A stretch of 35,639 bases of DNA from Auxenochlorella pyrenoidosa (Eukaryota; Chlorophyta; Trebouxiophyceae; Chlorellales; Chlorellaceae). Shown piece after piece: positions 1 through 15,000 of this stretch (positions are counted from its first letter, which is position 1; each line of letters starts with the position of its first letter). The notes below the pieces were generated by a model. That model saw nothing but the letters and a program-made list of their open reading frames with translations, was not told the origin of the DNA and made no database searches. The DNA lies in the NCBI GenBank assembly GCA_001430745.1, contig KQ481955.1, positions 785,700 to 821,338 on the forward strand, written 5' to 3'. The position numbers and the translations under genes were made by a program.

Positions 1-3000
1 TATGAGCAGCTCCGCGCGGGCGCCTGCCGGTGGATGACTGCGCTCGTGCCAGGGGGGTGCGCCCCAGGCCGCGGCCATCGGTGCGGCCCAGCGCCGCGGT
101 GCCGGCCGCACCCAGCAGCGCGCGCAGCACCTCGACGTCCCCCCGGCTGGCAGCCTCGTGCAGCAGGTCCTCCTGCCGTGAGGGTTGGGGTGGGGTGTTG
201 GGAGGGTGGGGGTGGGGGGTGGGGGGCGGGGGGCGGGGCGGCCGGGCCGGGACGCGGGGTCGATGGATGGCAGGCAGCAGCAGCACGGCAAGCACGGGCT
301 GGCAGTGCCTGGAGAAGAGGTTGCGGCCGAGGCAGCTGGGGGCGGGCCTGCTGTTGGGCAGACAACATGCAGAGCAGGCGGCATGGCACCCCGGCTGGAC
401 AGCGCAGCGTAACGGTGGGAGGGCGCAATGAGCGGCATGCCTGACAGCCCAATGGCTGGCCATCCCACCTGCTCCAGGGCGGCCGCCACGTCGCACCGCC
501 TGCCCCCGCCGGTGCGCTCCCCCAGCAGCCAGCGCACCAGCGGCGCCGCCCCGGAATGCACTGCCGCGGCCAGCACGGCGCTGCCAGTGCGGCCCCGCAG
601 GTCGAGCCCCCGTTGCTCCAGCTGCTCGAGCACCTCCAGCCGGCCGGCTGCAGGGTGCAGGCAGCAGAGAGGTGGATGCATGGCCCGCGCAGAGCGGCAT
701 GCCAAGGCACAGAGCGGTGCATGAGCCATTTGCAGCAGTGCACTGGCGGCCCGCAGCCATCGTTGGGCCACAGCTGTGAGTGCAAAGCCGCGGCAGTGGC
801 CCTGCACCGCCAGGCCCCAAGCACTCACCCCGTGCCGCACACTCGGCAAAGGAGAGGCGGAACGACTCGGCCACCAGCTCAGTCCCATCCCTGAGCTCTG
901 CAAACGCCGGGTGCTGCAGCGGCGCGGGCGAGGCCAGGCAGCGCAGCAGCCCCAGCTGGGGCGCCGCGTCGTCGCCCGCGGCCGGCTGCGCCGGGCAGTC
1001 ATCGTAGTCTGCGCCAGCCGGGCCCGGGGGCGAAGGAAGCTCACACATCCGGGGCAGGTGGCGTGGACACAGCAGATGCAGCGTGCAGGAACTCAGTGCC
1101 ACGCCTGCCCCCTCCATCTGGTGCCTCCCCTCCCCTGCCCAGCCAATCAGCTGCCGCCCGCCCCCCCCCCCTCCCCCCCCCCCCCGGCCCAGCGCACCTG
1201 AGCCGTTTGTGAACCAGCAGCCGGCCTCCAGCAGGGGCGGCACCAGCGCCAGGTGGCCGTGCAGCACCGCCAGGTCCAGCGCGTTGCGCGCCGAAAAGTC
1301 AAGGCGCCGCGGGTCGGCGCACGAGCGCAGCAGCTGCGCCGCCACCTCGGCGTGGCCCTGCGCCGCCGCCAGGTGCAGCGCGGTGCCGCCCTCGGTGCCG
1401 TCGGCCAGGGGCCCCGCCACAGAGTCTACCACGTACCCCGCCAGCAGCAGGCGCTCCACAATGCCTGCAGGCGCAGCGCCGAAAGCAGCGAGGGGAGGAG
1501 GAGGGGAGGCAGGCGCTGAGGCGCGCCCGTATGGCCATTCCAAGAGCTCCGCTACGCGCACCTTCGGCGCGCCACCTGCACCGCAGAAGCACCCGCCCCT
1601 GGACAAAACCGGCGCGCCCCGACCGCCAGCGGCGCCCGGGCAGGCCGGCTCGCCCCGCGTAATTGCCTGGCCGCACCCGCAAAGCCGCGCTCCGCCGCCA
1701 GGTGCGCCGCGGTGATGCCGTGCGGGTCTGCCGCCGCCACGTGCGCCCCCGCAATCACCAGCTTGCCAGACACCTCGGTGTGACCCGCGCGCGCGGCGTA
1801 GTGCAGGGCTGCAGGCAGGCAGGGGGGCCGGGGGTGGCGGCGGGGCAACTCGGTGCCAGCGGCAGCAGGCGCGGGCATGCGGCACAGAGCTGCCGGGTGG
1901 ACAGCTGAGAAGGCCCCAGAGAAGGTCCAGCAGTTGGTGGCGGGCCCTGGGGGTGCTGCGGCAGCGGCGGCCGCCCACCTGTCCAGCCGTGCAGGTCGCA
2001 GGGGTCGATGGTGGCCCCTCGGGCCCACAGCTCCACAACGACTGCGGGGCATAGCGCACGTGGAAAGGAGGAGAGGGTGCAGGGTTGCACTTGCGGCATT
2101 GTCCCATCTGCAGGGCAGGCCAGCCACCAGTGAGGCCACCCTGCATTGCAGAAGCACGCATGCCCTGCGCACCCGCGTCGTGGCCCCGGCTGGCAGCCAG
2201 ATGGAGCGGGGTGCGGCCCTGCTGGTCTGCTGCATTCAGCAGCACGCCAGGGGTGCGGCACAGGCGCGCCGCCACCTGCAGGAGGCAGCCAGGCAGCAAA
2301 GCCACTTGGCAGTGGGGAATTATGCAGGGCAGGGTTGCAGCCCTAAGCTGTCCCTTGGGGTCTGTGTCGCAAGTTCCATTGCGGTTAGATAGACTAGCCC
2401 AAACAAACAAGCAAGCTACTGTAGCAAGGTGCAACCACGCATCGCCGCTGTGCGCACAAGGCCCGTCGCCCACCTGCGCGTGCCCCGCATAGGCGGCCAT
2501 GTGGAGCGGGGTGGCCCCCTCGATGCTCTTTGCGTTCACGTCCACCCCCCCGGTGCCCAGCAGCTCGGCCACCACCTCCAGGTGCCCGTGCAGCGCGGCC
2601 AGGTGCAGGGCGGTGCAGTACTGAAGGCTGGGGGCCGCGATGGGCGGCGGGCCGGCGGTGACATACCGCCCGCGCTTGGGCGGCGGCGCCGCCGGCTCCG
2701 CATCTGCGCCCGGGCTGGCCGGCTCTGCAAACAGCTGCTGCTGCTGCGATGCGCTGTCGCGGCCGTCTGCTGGCTGCCCTGCAGGGCCGCCAGCCTCCAA
2801 GGTGAGGCCGGCCACCGCAGCCGCAGCGGCATCTACGCCAGCGTCGCAATCCCGCCGCGGCCCGTGCGCTTGCGCATGCCGCGGGGCCGCCGCCTCTGCC
2901 AGCGTGCCCGAGTGCTGGCGCATGAGGGTGCGGTAGTCCATGGGCAGCGCCTTGCTGAGGCTGGCGCCGGCTGCCGCCAGCTGGCGCACAATGTCGGCGC

Positions 3001-4910
3001 GCCCGGTGGCGGCCGCAACGTGCAGCGCTGCACGGGAGAGAGGGGAGTGCCAGGTGGGTGTGCGGCACGGATCATCATCAAGCTTGTGCATGGCAGTACC
3101 CAGCGAGCTCGGCACCAAACACACACGCGGGAGTGATGGGTCAAATGCAGCTCACCTGTCCCTTCGACCCACCCGCCCCCAACGCCCCAATTAAACCCAC
3201 ACCCACACACCTGTGCGCCCCAGCAGGTCCATGCGGTCCACCAGGCTGCCCCCCAGCAGCACGCTGAGCGGCAGCCCGCTGCCGGCAGCCGCGCCTGCGC
3301 CGGCCTTGCCGCCGCCGTCAACGGGAGCGGGCCCCGCAGAGGCGGCAGCCGTCGGCGCCAGCATCTGCTCCGGCAGCGACAGCCCCCGCGCCTGGATCAC
3401 CTCTTGCAGGTTGGTGACAATGCGCTGCAGGCGGGTGCGGCCAGGGGTTGGTCAGCATGCGCTCGGCAGTGGGCCGGCGGGCCAGCAGCCCCTTGCGCTT
3501 GGACTCATGGACAGCGAGGGAGGGGCACCCAGCAGCAGCATGTGCCCCTGGCGGGGGCACCCAGCAGCAGCATGTGCCCCTGGCGGCGCAGAGGTACAGC
3601 AAGAGCCGAGCCGGCGCACCTGGGAGAGATCATGCACCAGGCTGAGGCTGTCCAGCAGCCCCCGCTGCAGCTCGGGGGACACTGCCGCAGCCACATCACC
3701 CCTGCTCTGGCCTGCCGCAGCTCCTGCAGCACTCGAGGGTGCTTCACGACTGCCACCCGACGCGTGCGGGACTGCCGGCGCTGCCGGAGCAGCTGGCACT
3801 GGCGACGAAGCAGCACCTGTGACGCCAGCAGGCGCTCCCTTGCTGCTGCTGCCTGCCTCGTCTGCCGCCACACTGCCGTGCTCTGCAGGGTTGGCACAGG
3901 TGGTTGCAGCACCGGCGCCTGCATTCAAGTTCAGCTTGCAGACCTGTCGGATGACACGCTGGACCAGGACCCCCTTGCTGCCGGCAGCGAGAGCGCTGCC
4001 GCTCTCCTGGCTGCCGCCACCGCCCTGGGTGATCCCTTCTGCCGCAGGCGCAGGTTCACTGTCCAGGCTCCCGCGAGGCTCGGGTCCCCCCGCCAGCTGT
4101 GGCAGCAGCTGGAGCTGGCCTGCAGCAGCTGGGTGCTCCAGCCCAGGGACTGCCTCGCGGATGCCGCCCTCTGAGGCCGGCAAGCGGTAGGGAGACTCTG
4201 GGCTGGCTGCACGCTTGCGCCGCAGCCGCCGGCGCTTGCCGTCCACGTCAACCGAGGCCTCAGCAGCAAACGCACGAGAGGCTGCCGCCTCTGCCGCTGC
4301 AGCAGCGCCAATCGCGGTGCTGTCGCTCCCCGTGCACTGAGCCATCTGGCCTGGCTGCTGCGGCGCCTTGGCTGCGGCAGCTGTCGGCGCATGCGCCGCT
4401 GCGGCTGCAGCATCACTGCCTGCCCCTGATGAGGGACTGGAACCGCTGCCGCTGCTGCCGCCACCCCCTGGCTGCAGCGAAAGCTGCAAGGCAATCATGG
4501 CTGCCACCTCGCTGTCGTACTTGGAGCGCCACTCCGGACCAAGTGCCAGAGACAGCACCGGAAGCCAGTTGTGGGAAACAAAGGTGTCCCAGCTGCAAGC
4601 TGCCTGCCGCCCGCTCGCAAACTCACTCTGGCGGGGGGATGCAGGCAGTGAGATGGGATTTGGAAGATGGATGGGCAGCAATGCAGCAAGTCACGCCGCG
4701 ATAAAGCCAATCAGCCTGCAAACTGAGCTCGCAAACTCAAGTGCGCGAATGAATAATGCGTTCAGAGCCCCAAGTGGCGGCAGCAGCGGCGGCAGAGGCG
4801 CAGCAACTCACCAGCATTTGGGCTGCAACATCGCTGCTCGTGGCTGCTCCTCCAACCAGCTGCTGCACCAGGGCCGGCACCCCAGGCACCCCAGGCACGG
4901 AGTTGTCCAT
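1..4910 (-). CDS. Ankyrin-repeat protein, 11 exons visible, 3' end off the window
   Basis: Exons, in transcript order: 4812-4910, 3620-4627, 3211-3424, 2474-3027, 2173-2275, 1979-2041, 1677-1808, 1198-1464, 829-1104, 469-647, 172-1 (incomplete). All junctions are GT-AG and keep phase; about 1,022 codons are visible. The start is the ATG at 4910 (first residues MDNSVPGVPGVPALVQQL). Exon 2 encodes a low-complexity Ala/Gly/Ser segment with a basic cluster (GKRRRLRRKR) that could be a nuclear signal. Ankyrin motifs follow: GRTALHVAAATGRADIV, TALHLAALHGHLEVV, GATPLHMAAYAGHAQ, GRTPLHLAASRGHDA, ALHYAARAGHTEV, TALHLAAAQGHAEV and NALDLAVLHGHLALV. Ankyrin repeats are protein-binding scaffolds, and no catalytic domain is visible, so the partner is unknown. 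The last visible stretch (exon 11, HEAASRGDVEVLRALL) is still ankyrin-like, so the protein continues past base 1. Exon 9 has the weakest acceptor choice. Confidence 0.85.
181..244. repeat. G-rich tract in an ankyrin-gene intron
   Basis: Many runs of 3-6 G separated by single T, C or A. On the coding (minus) strand this is a C-rich pyrimidine stretch immediately upstream of the exon 11 acceptor, so it probably serves as the polypyrimidine tract. The DNA strand shown could form a G-quadruplex. Confidence 0.75.
1161..1185. repeat. Poly-C run (poly-G in the transcript)
   Basis: Eleven C, one T, then thirteen C. The run lies in the 93-bp intron between ankyrin-gene exons 8 and 9, so the pre-mRNA carries a G-run close to the donor. 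Such runs can form G-quadruplexes and are also prone to sequencing-length errors. Confidence 0.9.
3522..3585. repeat. Two tandem copies of a ~32-bp unit in an intron
   Basis: A unit beginning ggggcacccagcagcagcat occurs twice head to tail (3522-3552 and 3554-3584), with essentially no differences. It lies in intron 2 of the ankyrin gene, about 35 bp downstream of its donor. It looks like a young tandem duplication. Confidence 0.85.
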
Positions 4911-5612
4911 AGCGGAGGTAGTGGAAGCCTGCGAGAACGTATCGACACCAGGCGTTTATCTATTGTGCTCAGGCATCCGTCGCATCAATGCAATGATACA
5001 GGCGGCCAGCGGCAGTGCCTCAGCAGTAAGCAACCTGTTCAACACTGCTGAAGGATGCACTGAGCAGCGAAATGGTTCCAGCATACCACTATTGGCACAC
5101 CTGATAGGCATTGCACCACCTGTGGCAGCGACTGGCTACCCTCCCTCTCCCTTCCCAGCCTCACCCCCTCGGCTCCTGGGCCCGCCTTCTCTCAGAATAC
5201 ACGCTGTAGCTTTGCTTGCTGTATATGAGTGCGAGCTGAGACCCCAGCCAACGCCGCTAGGCAAGTCAAGAGCGACAGTGGGCAAGTGCAACAGGAACCC
5301 CCCCGAGCGCGGTAGAGGGCGTGAATTCAACAATTGCAATGATTCTCCTGAACACCGGACCACTGCATAGATAGGATGGGTCGTTGCATGGGTGGCACAC
5401 GCCCGCTGTGGCGGCAGCAGCGGCGGCAGCGGCGGCAGCAGACAAGCAAGCTGCCAGGCCAGTGCCGGTCACAGCTTGCATTGTCTTTCACATCACGGGA
5501 CTCTTAGATGCTTCGTCACTGACCCAAACGCCACTGGGAGCCGGGGTTGTCGGCAGGCCTTTTGACAAAACTTGGTCGGGCCGCTTCCGCCCTGTGCAGC
5601 CCTTCCGCAACC
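4911..5612. promoter_or_regulatory. Divergent intergenic region between the ankyrin gene and ADCS
   Basis: These 702 bases separate two start codons pointing away from each other, so both promoters and 5' UTRs should lie here. I see no convincing TATA box. A GGC/GCA-rich tract lies at about 5410-5441. No long coding stretch on either strand can be supported, although an upstream ADCS exon cannot be excluded because a CAG acceptor-like site lies just before the ADCS start. Confidence 0.5.
5410..5441. repeat. GGC/GCA trinucleotide tract
   Basis: Imperfect ggcggcagc-type repeat in the divergent intergenic region. It would encode an alanine run if translated on the plus strand, but no start or splice context supports coding. 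Confidence 0.7.
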
Positions 5613-10607
<4,995 letters not shown>

Positions 10608-12059
10608 CTGGCGAAGAGCGCTGAGCACAGACTCAGTGCAGTTACAGCACTAGACGGCACGTCATGAGAAGATCATTGCTCTGAACAACCGCAACAAATA
10701 AGGCGTCATCTCAGGCAAAGGTAGCAGACCCAGTGCTGGCATGTGGGGCTGGTTCACCGCAGCAGGCCTGATTTCAGCTCTGTGCATGCTCCCGTTCCAG
10801 CCAAAACAAGCGCTCAGTCTGCCAGCCATTGCGTGCGACCAGACCTTTGAGCAGCGCCACCGATGTTGGAGCTGTCCACTCACCACCAGGAGGCGCGCCG
10901 TAGCTGGCACAGCAGCAGCAGCAGGCACGGTGGCAGCGCGGCTGGGGCGCGGAGCGGTAGCAGCAGGAGTAGCCCAGTAGCTGCAGTGCCCGCCGCAGAG
11001 CGACTGGGGTGTAGAGTGGCGCTGGCAGCGCTGGCTGTGGCTGCAGTGCCAGGCATTGCAGTGATGAAGCGGTGCAGTGCGGCGCTCACAATGAAGAGTC
11101 GGTAGCATGCACAGGGCTGCGCCTGGAGCTCCGCAGCAAGGCGCATGCTACAGGGCGGGCACCATCTGTGCTGGCTCCAGTGGTGCTGAGAGCTGTGTGC
11201 GCGCCGGTGGCGACCTGGCAGGGGGCGGGATAGCTGTGGCATATGGCATATTGTGAACGAGACGAGCGGGCAGCCAGCCCCTGCCACCCGCTGGTCGTTG
11301 TGCGCGGCTGCCTTTGCCGGGCGTGTTCATTCTTGCAGATGGTCCAGTCGCGTCAAAGGAGTTAAACGAAAGCAGGGGTAAGGGGGTGCGGCTGCAGGCA
11401 GGCCAGTGTGTGCGGGAACAGGGGCAAGGCCGGAGGGGACGTGAGGCCGCTGGGTGGGAGCAGCAGCCACGCACCACCCACAATCAACCAAGGTGATCTG
11501 AGCAAGTGGCTGGGAGGCGGGCAGGGTCTGCAGGGGTGCCAGATGCCCGGGCTGGAGGGATCAAGCATGCCGAGGGCGCAGTAAAGAGGTCGGGCAGCAA
11601 GGGAACGTAGAACAGAGGAGAGAGTGTGAGCGGGGCGTAGGGCTAGCTGCAAGATGTCTGAGTCGAGGGAAGAATTCATCGGGGACGCGCGTTTGCCTTG
11701 GGGCCAAGAAGAATCGGAGGAGGTAGGAGGACTGTTCAGCAGCCAAAGTGTAGCGGGACGGGGGAACAGGTCAGGAGGGGCATGAGGGTTGGCACCCATG
11801 GCGAGGTTCTGTTAGGGTGGGACCCCAGGATGGGGAGGAGAGAGGGAGGGAGGAGGGCGTGCACATGGGTGATGATGATGATGATATCACATCAACCGTC
11901 GGTCTGAGGAGTCAAAGGAGCGGGGGTACAAGGCGAGGGGCGCAAGGGGACACAGCACCAACACGCAGCACGGACAACCAAGCAAAGGTAGAAAGCAACA
12001 GCGCGAAAACGGCGAGGGCCGCGGGCGGGCAGCGAGCGTGTGCAGCACCACCGCCCCCA
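10608..12059. other. Convergent intergenic region (3' flanks of ADCS and the CbiA-BtuF gene)
   Basis: About 1.45 kb lie between two stop codons facing each other, so this should hold both 3' UTRs. I found no family motif, tRNA or credible splice pattern here. Open frames exist on both strands but have the arbitrary Pro/Arg/Ser-rich composition of GC-rich non-coding DNA. A short (GAT)n run occurs near 11870-11885. No clear TGTAA polyadenylation signal was found on the plus strand for ADCS. Confidence 0.6.
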
Positions 12060-15000
12060 TCAGCCCTCTCCATCACCAAAGGGGACAAAGTGGTTGGGCA
12101 GCAGGCGCGGGCGGCAGCGCTGGCCCGGCCGCAGGCTGAGCTTGAGCACCGCCTGCTTGGGACAGGCGCACCCGGGCGCGGCCTCGCTGCCCCACAGCAT
12201 GCGGGCCAGGCACTCCACGCCCTCCACCAGCCGCGGGCCCCCCCGGCAGAACAGCGCCGCGTCGGCGATGAAGACGGAGGAGGCCCGCACCGCGGGCAGC
12301 AGCCACCAGCCGGGCAGCGCGGCGACGGCGCAGAGGTCGGTGAGGGGGCGCAGGGCGGTGCCAGCGGCCATGCCGGCCACCACAAGCACGTCGGGGGCAA
12401 AGGCTTGCACCTGCGGCAGGACGTGGGGAGCAGCAGCAGGGGGATGGGGGTGCGCGGACCTGGGAGGGGCGGCGCAGAAGACAAGCTGACAAACGGTAGG
12501 GGTGCAGCCAGCGGCCAGGGCGTCAGAGCCTCTAAGGTGGGTGAATGGGGAAACACAGGGGCACAGGGCGGCACGGCGGGTCTTGCTGCAGGGCAACATC
12601 CCTACTACGTGCAGCACCCGCACCTGCTCCCAGGTGAGGTCCTGCGGCGGGTCCCCCGCCGCCTCCTCCAGCCCGCAGGCGCCGCCCGCGAGCGTCAGCT
12701 GGTCGGGCACCCACCAGCCCGCGGTGCGCAGCGGGCGCAGCGACTGCAGCACCAGCACGCGCGGCCGGGAGGGCGCTGCTGCTGCGGCGGCGGCNNNNNN
12801 NNNNNNNNNNNNNNNNNNNNNNNNNNNNNNNNNNNNNNNNNNNNNNNNNNNNNNNNNNNNNNNNNNNNNNNNNNNNNNNNNNNNNNNNNNNNNNNNNNNN
12901 NNNNNNNNNNNNNNNNNNNNNNNNNNNNNNNNNNNNNNNNNNNNNNNNNNNNNNNNNNNNNNNNNNNNNNNNNNNNNNNNNNNNNNNNNNNNNNNNNNNN
13001 NNNNNCGCCGGCCGCGCGGCGCAGCCGCGCGCGCAAGCGGTCCACCGTGCACAGCGCCTCCTCCCGCACCCCGGCGGCCTCGCCGACCTGCAGGCGGGGG
13101 GCAGCAGGCAGAGCAGAGGGCCACGTCAGGACAGAGACGGGTGCAGCCGGGCCTGGACAGCGCCTCAGAAGTGCTCAACTGTCGGCTGCCCATGCACGCC
13201 CCCCCTTCCACCACCCTCGCGGGCCTCCCCCTCACCAGCAGCATGGAGTCGAGGACGTCGGCAAGGGTGCGCCGCCGCACGCACACCACGCGGCACGACT
13301 GCTGCAGCCCAACAGCCACCAGCGCCTCGAGCACGGCCCGGCCCATGCCGCAGCCAGAGGCGCACAGCGCGCTGCCGGGGGGCAGGCCCTCGGCGCCGCC
13401 GCCGCAGCACGCCTGCTCCGGGGCCTCTTCATAGACCACCAGACCCGGCCGCTCCCGCGCCAGCACCTCCTCGTCAACCACCTCTGCCAGTTGGCCATCG
13501 GCCGCGGCCGCCGCCCAGGCCGCCGCGCCGCTGCGCCCGCCCGCCACCGTGGGGCTCTCCCGCCGGCTGGCCGCGCCACTGTTGCTGCCGCTGCTGACGC
13601 TGGGGTGCCGCTCCAGCGAGGCGTACGATGCTGTGCGCCCAGGGGGTACGGCCAGGCTGCGCCGTGCCTTGGCGCGGGCCCCCGCCTCGGGCGGGTGGTC
13701 GCACGCGTCTGTGACGGCCGCCACGCGGGCGCCCAGGCCCAGCGCCCACAGCATCTCGGTGGCGCCCGGGCTCAGGCTCACGATCTTGTCGCTGGGAGTG
13801 TGGCTGCGGGGGTGGCACAGGGTGTGAGGGTTGCAGGCACCGGCAATAAACCCTGTGCGGCGCTGGCGGGGTGGGCGGCCAAACGGTGCGGAGTATGGGT
13901 CGATGTCATGCCTGTTGCCCTCACAACCGCCCCAACCATGCACGCGGTGCTGCCCCCCCAGACAGCCTCTGGCGCACCTGTGCTGCCAGTTGTACGGGGT
14001 GGCGGTGAGGGCCAGCGGCTGAGGGTCGAGTCGCTCCAGGCCGGCAAGGTCCAGGGGGCTGGGAGAGCGCGCAACCAGCATACCCGGCTGCCCTGCGCTG
14101 CCGGGCCGGTCGTAGCAGACCGAGCCGTTGCGGCTGTGCCGGCTGCTGGCAGGGTGGAAGCCGCCCGCCGCGCCATTTGCGGCATAGTAGGCGGTAGTGC
14201 TGGGGCTGCCGCCATAGGCATGCTGCTGCTGCTGCGGATGCAGCGAAGGCTGTTGCATCGCAAAGGCGCTCGCCCCTCCGCGAGCCGACGTGGGGGCGTA
14301 GGCGTGCTGTGCCGGCGGCGGCAGGCTGCCGTTGGCCTGCGGTTGCGGGTGCAGGCGCGGCCAGCTGCTGGACGCTGCTGCCAGCTGGCTGAGGGAGCCA
14401 GAGCTGCCGAGCGGCGGCCGCGACAGCCCCCCTGCACCACGATACAAGGCCGAATGCTGGTGGGGGTGCTGCTCCGCGTGGCCGGCTGCATGCCCATTCG
14501 CGTAGGGCGGCTGCGCGTATGCCTGCTGCTGCATGGACGCCGCATAGTGCCCATGCACACCATAGCCCTGCTGCTGCATGTACTGCTGCTGCTGCTGCTG
14601 CTGGTGGAGCTGCTGCTGCTGCTGCAGGGCGCCCAGGGGGAGAGGGGGCACCGGCGGCGCCCCCTCCCGGCCGTCCCTGGCGCTGCCAAAGAACTGCTGC
14701 TGCTGCTGCTCCGCCTCCCGCTGCTGCGCTTCGAGCTCGCGGGGGGACAGCTGCTGCGGCGAGTCGCTCAGCGGCGGCGACAGCGCGTCGCCGGGCGGCA
14801 GCGCGCCCACCACGTGCGGGCTGCAGCTGGCCAGGGAGTTAAGGGAGACGACCTTGGAGAGGGTGGTGGCGGGGGACAGCGAGGGGGGCCCGCCGGCCAC
14901 GCCGTTGATGGCCGCTGCAGAGTGGAGCATGCCGCCGTGCCGCACCAGGTGGTCTGCAGGGAAGAGCATGAGAGTGCAGCGGAAAGGTTACGGACGGGTT

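Noticed and set aside
11362..11799. A minus-strand frame of 145 codons in the convergent intergenic region.
   Set aside because: Pro/Leu/Ser-rich with no motif, no splice context and no conserved start. It is probably chance in GC-rich DNA.
13951..14010. Reading straight through from the linker into the BtuF domain without an intron at 13977-13792.
   Set aside because: The frame stays open, but the intervening residues are unlike the domain. GT (13977) and AG (13792) sites in matching phase remove them and give [11 protein letters not shown] directly.
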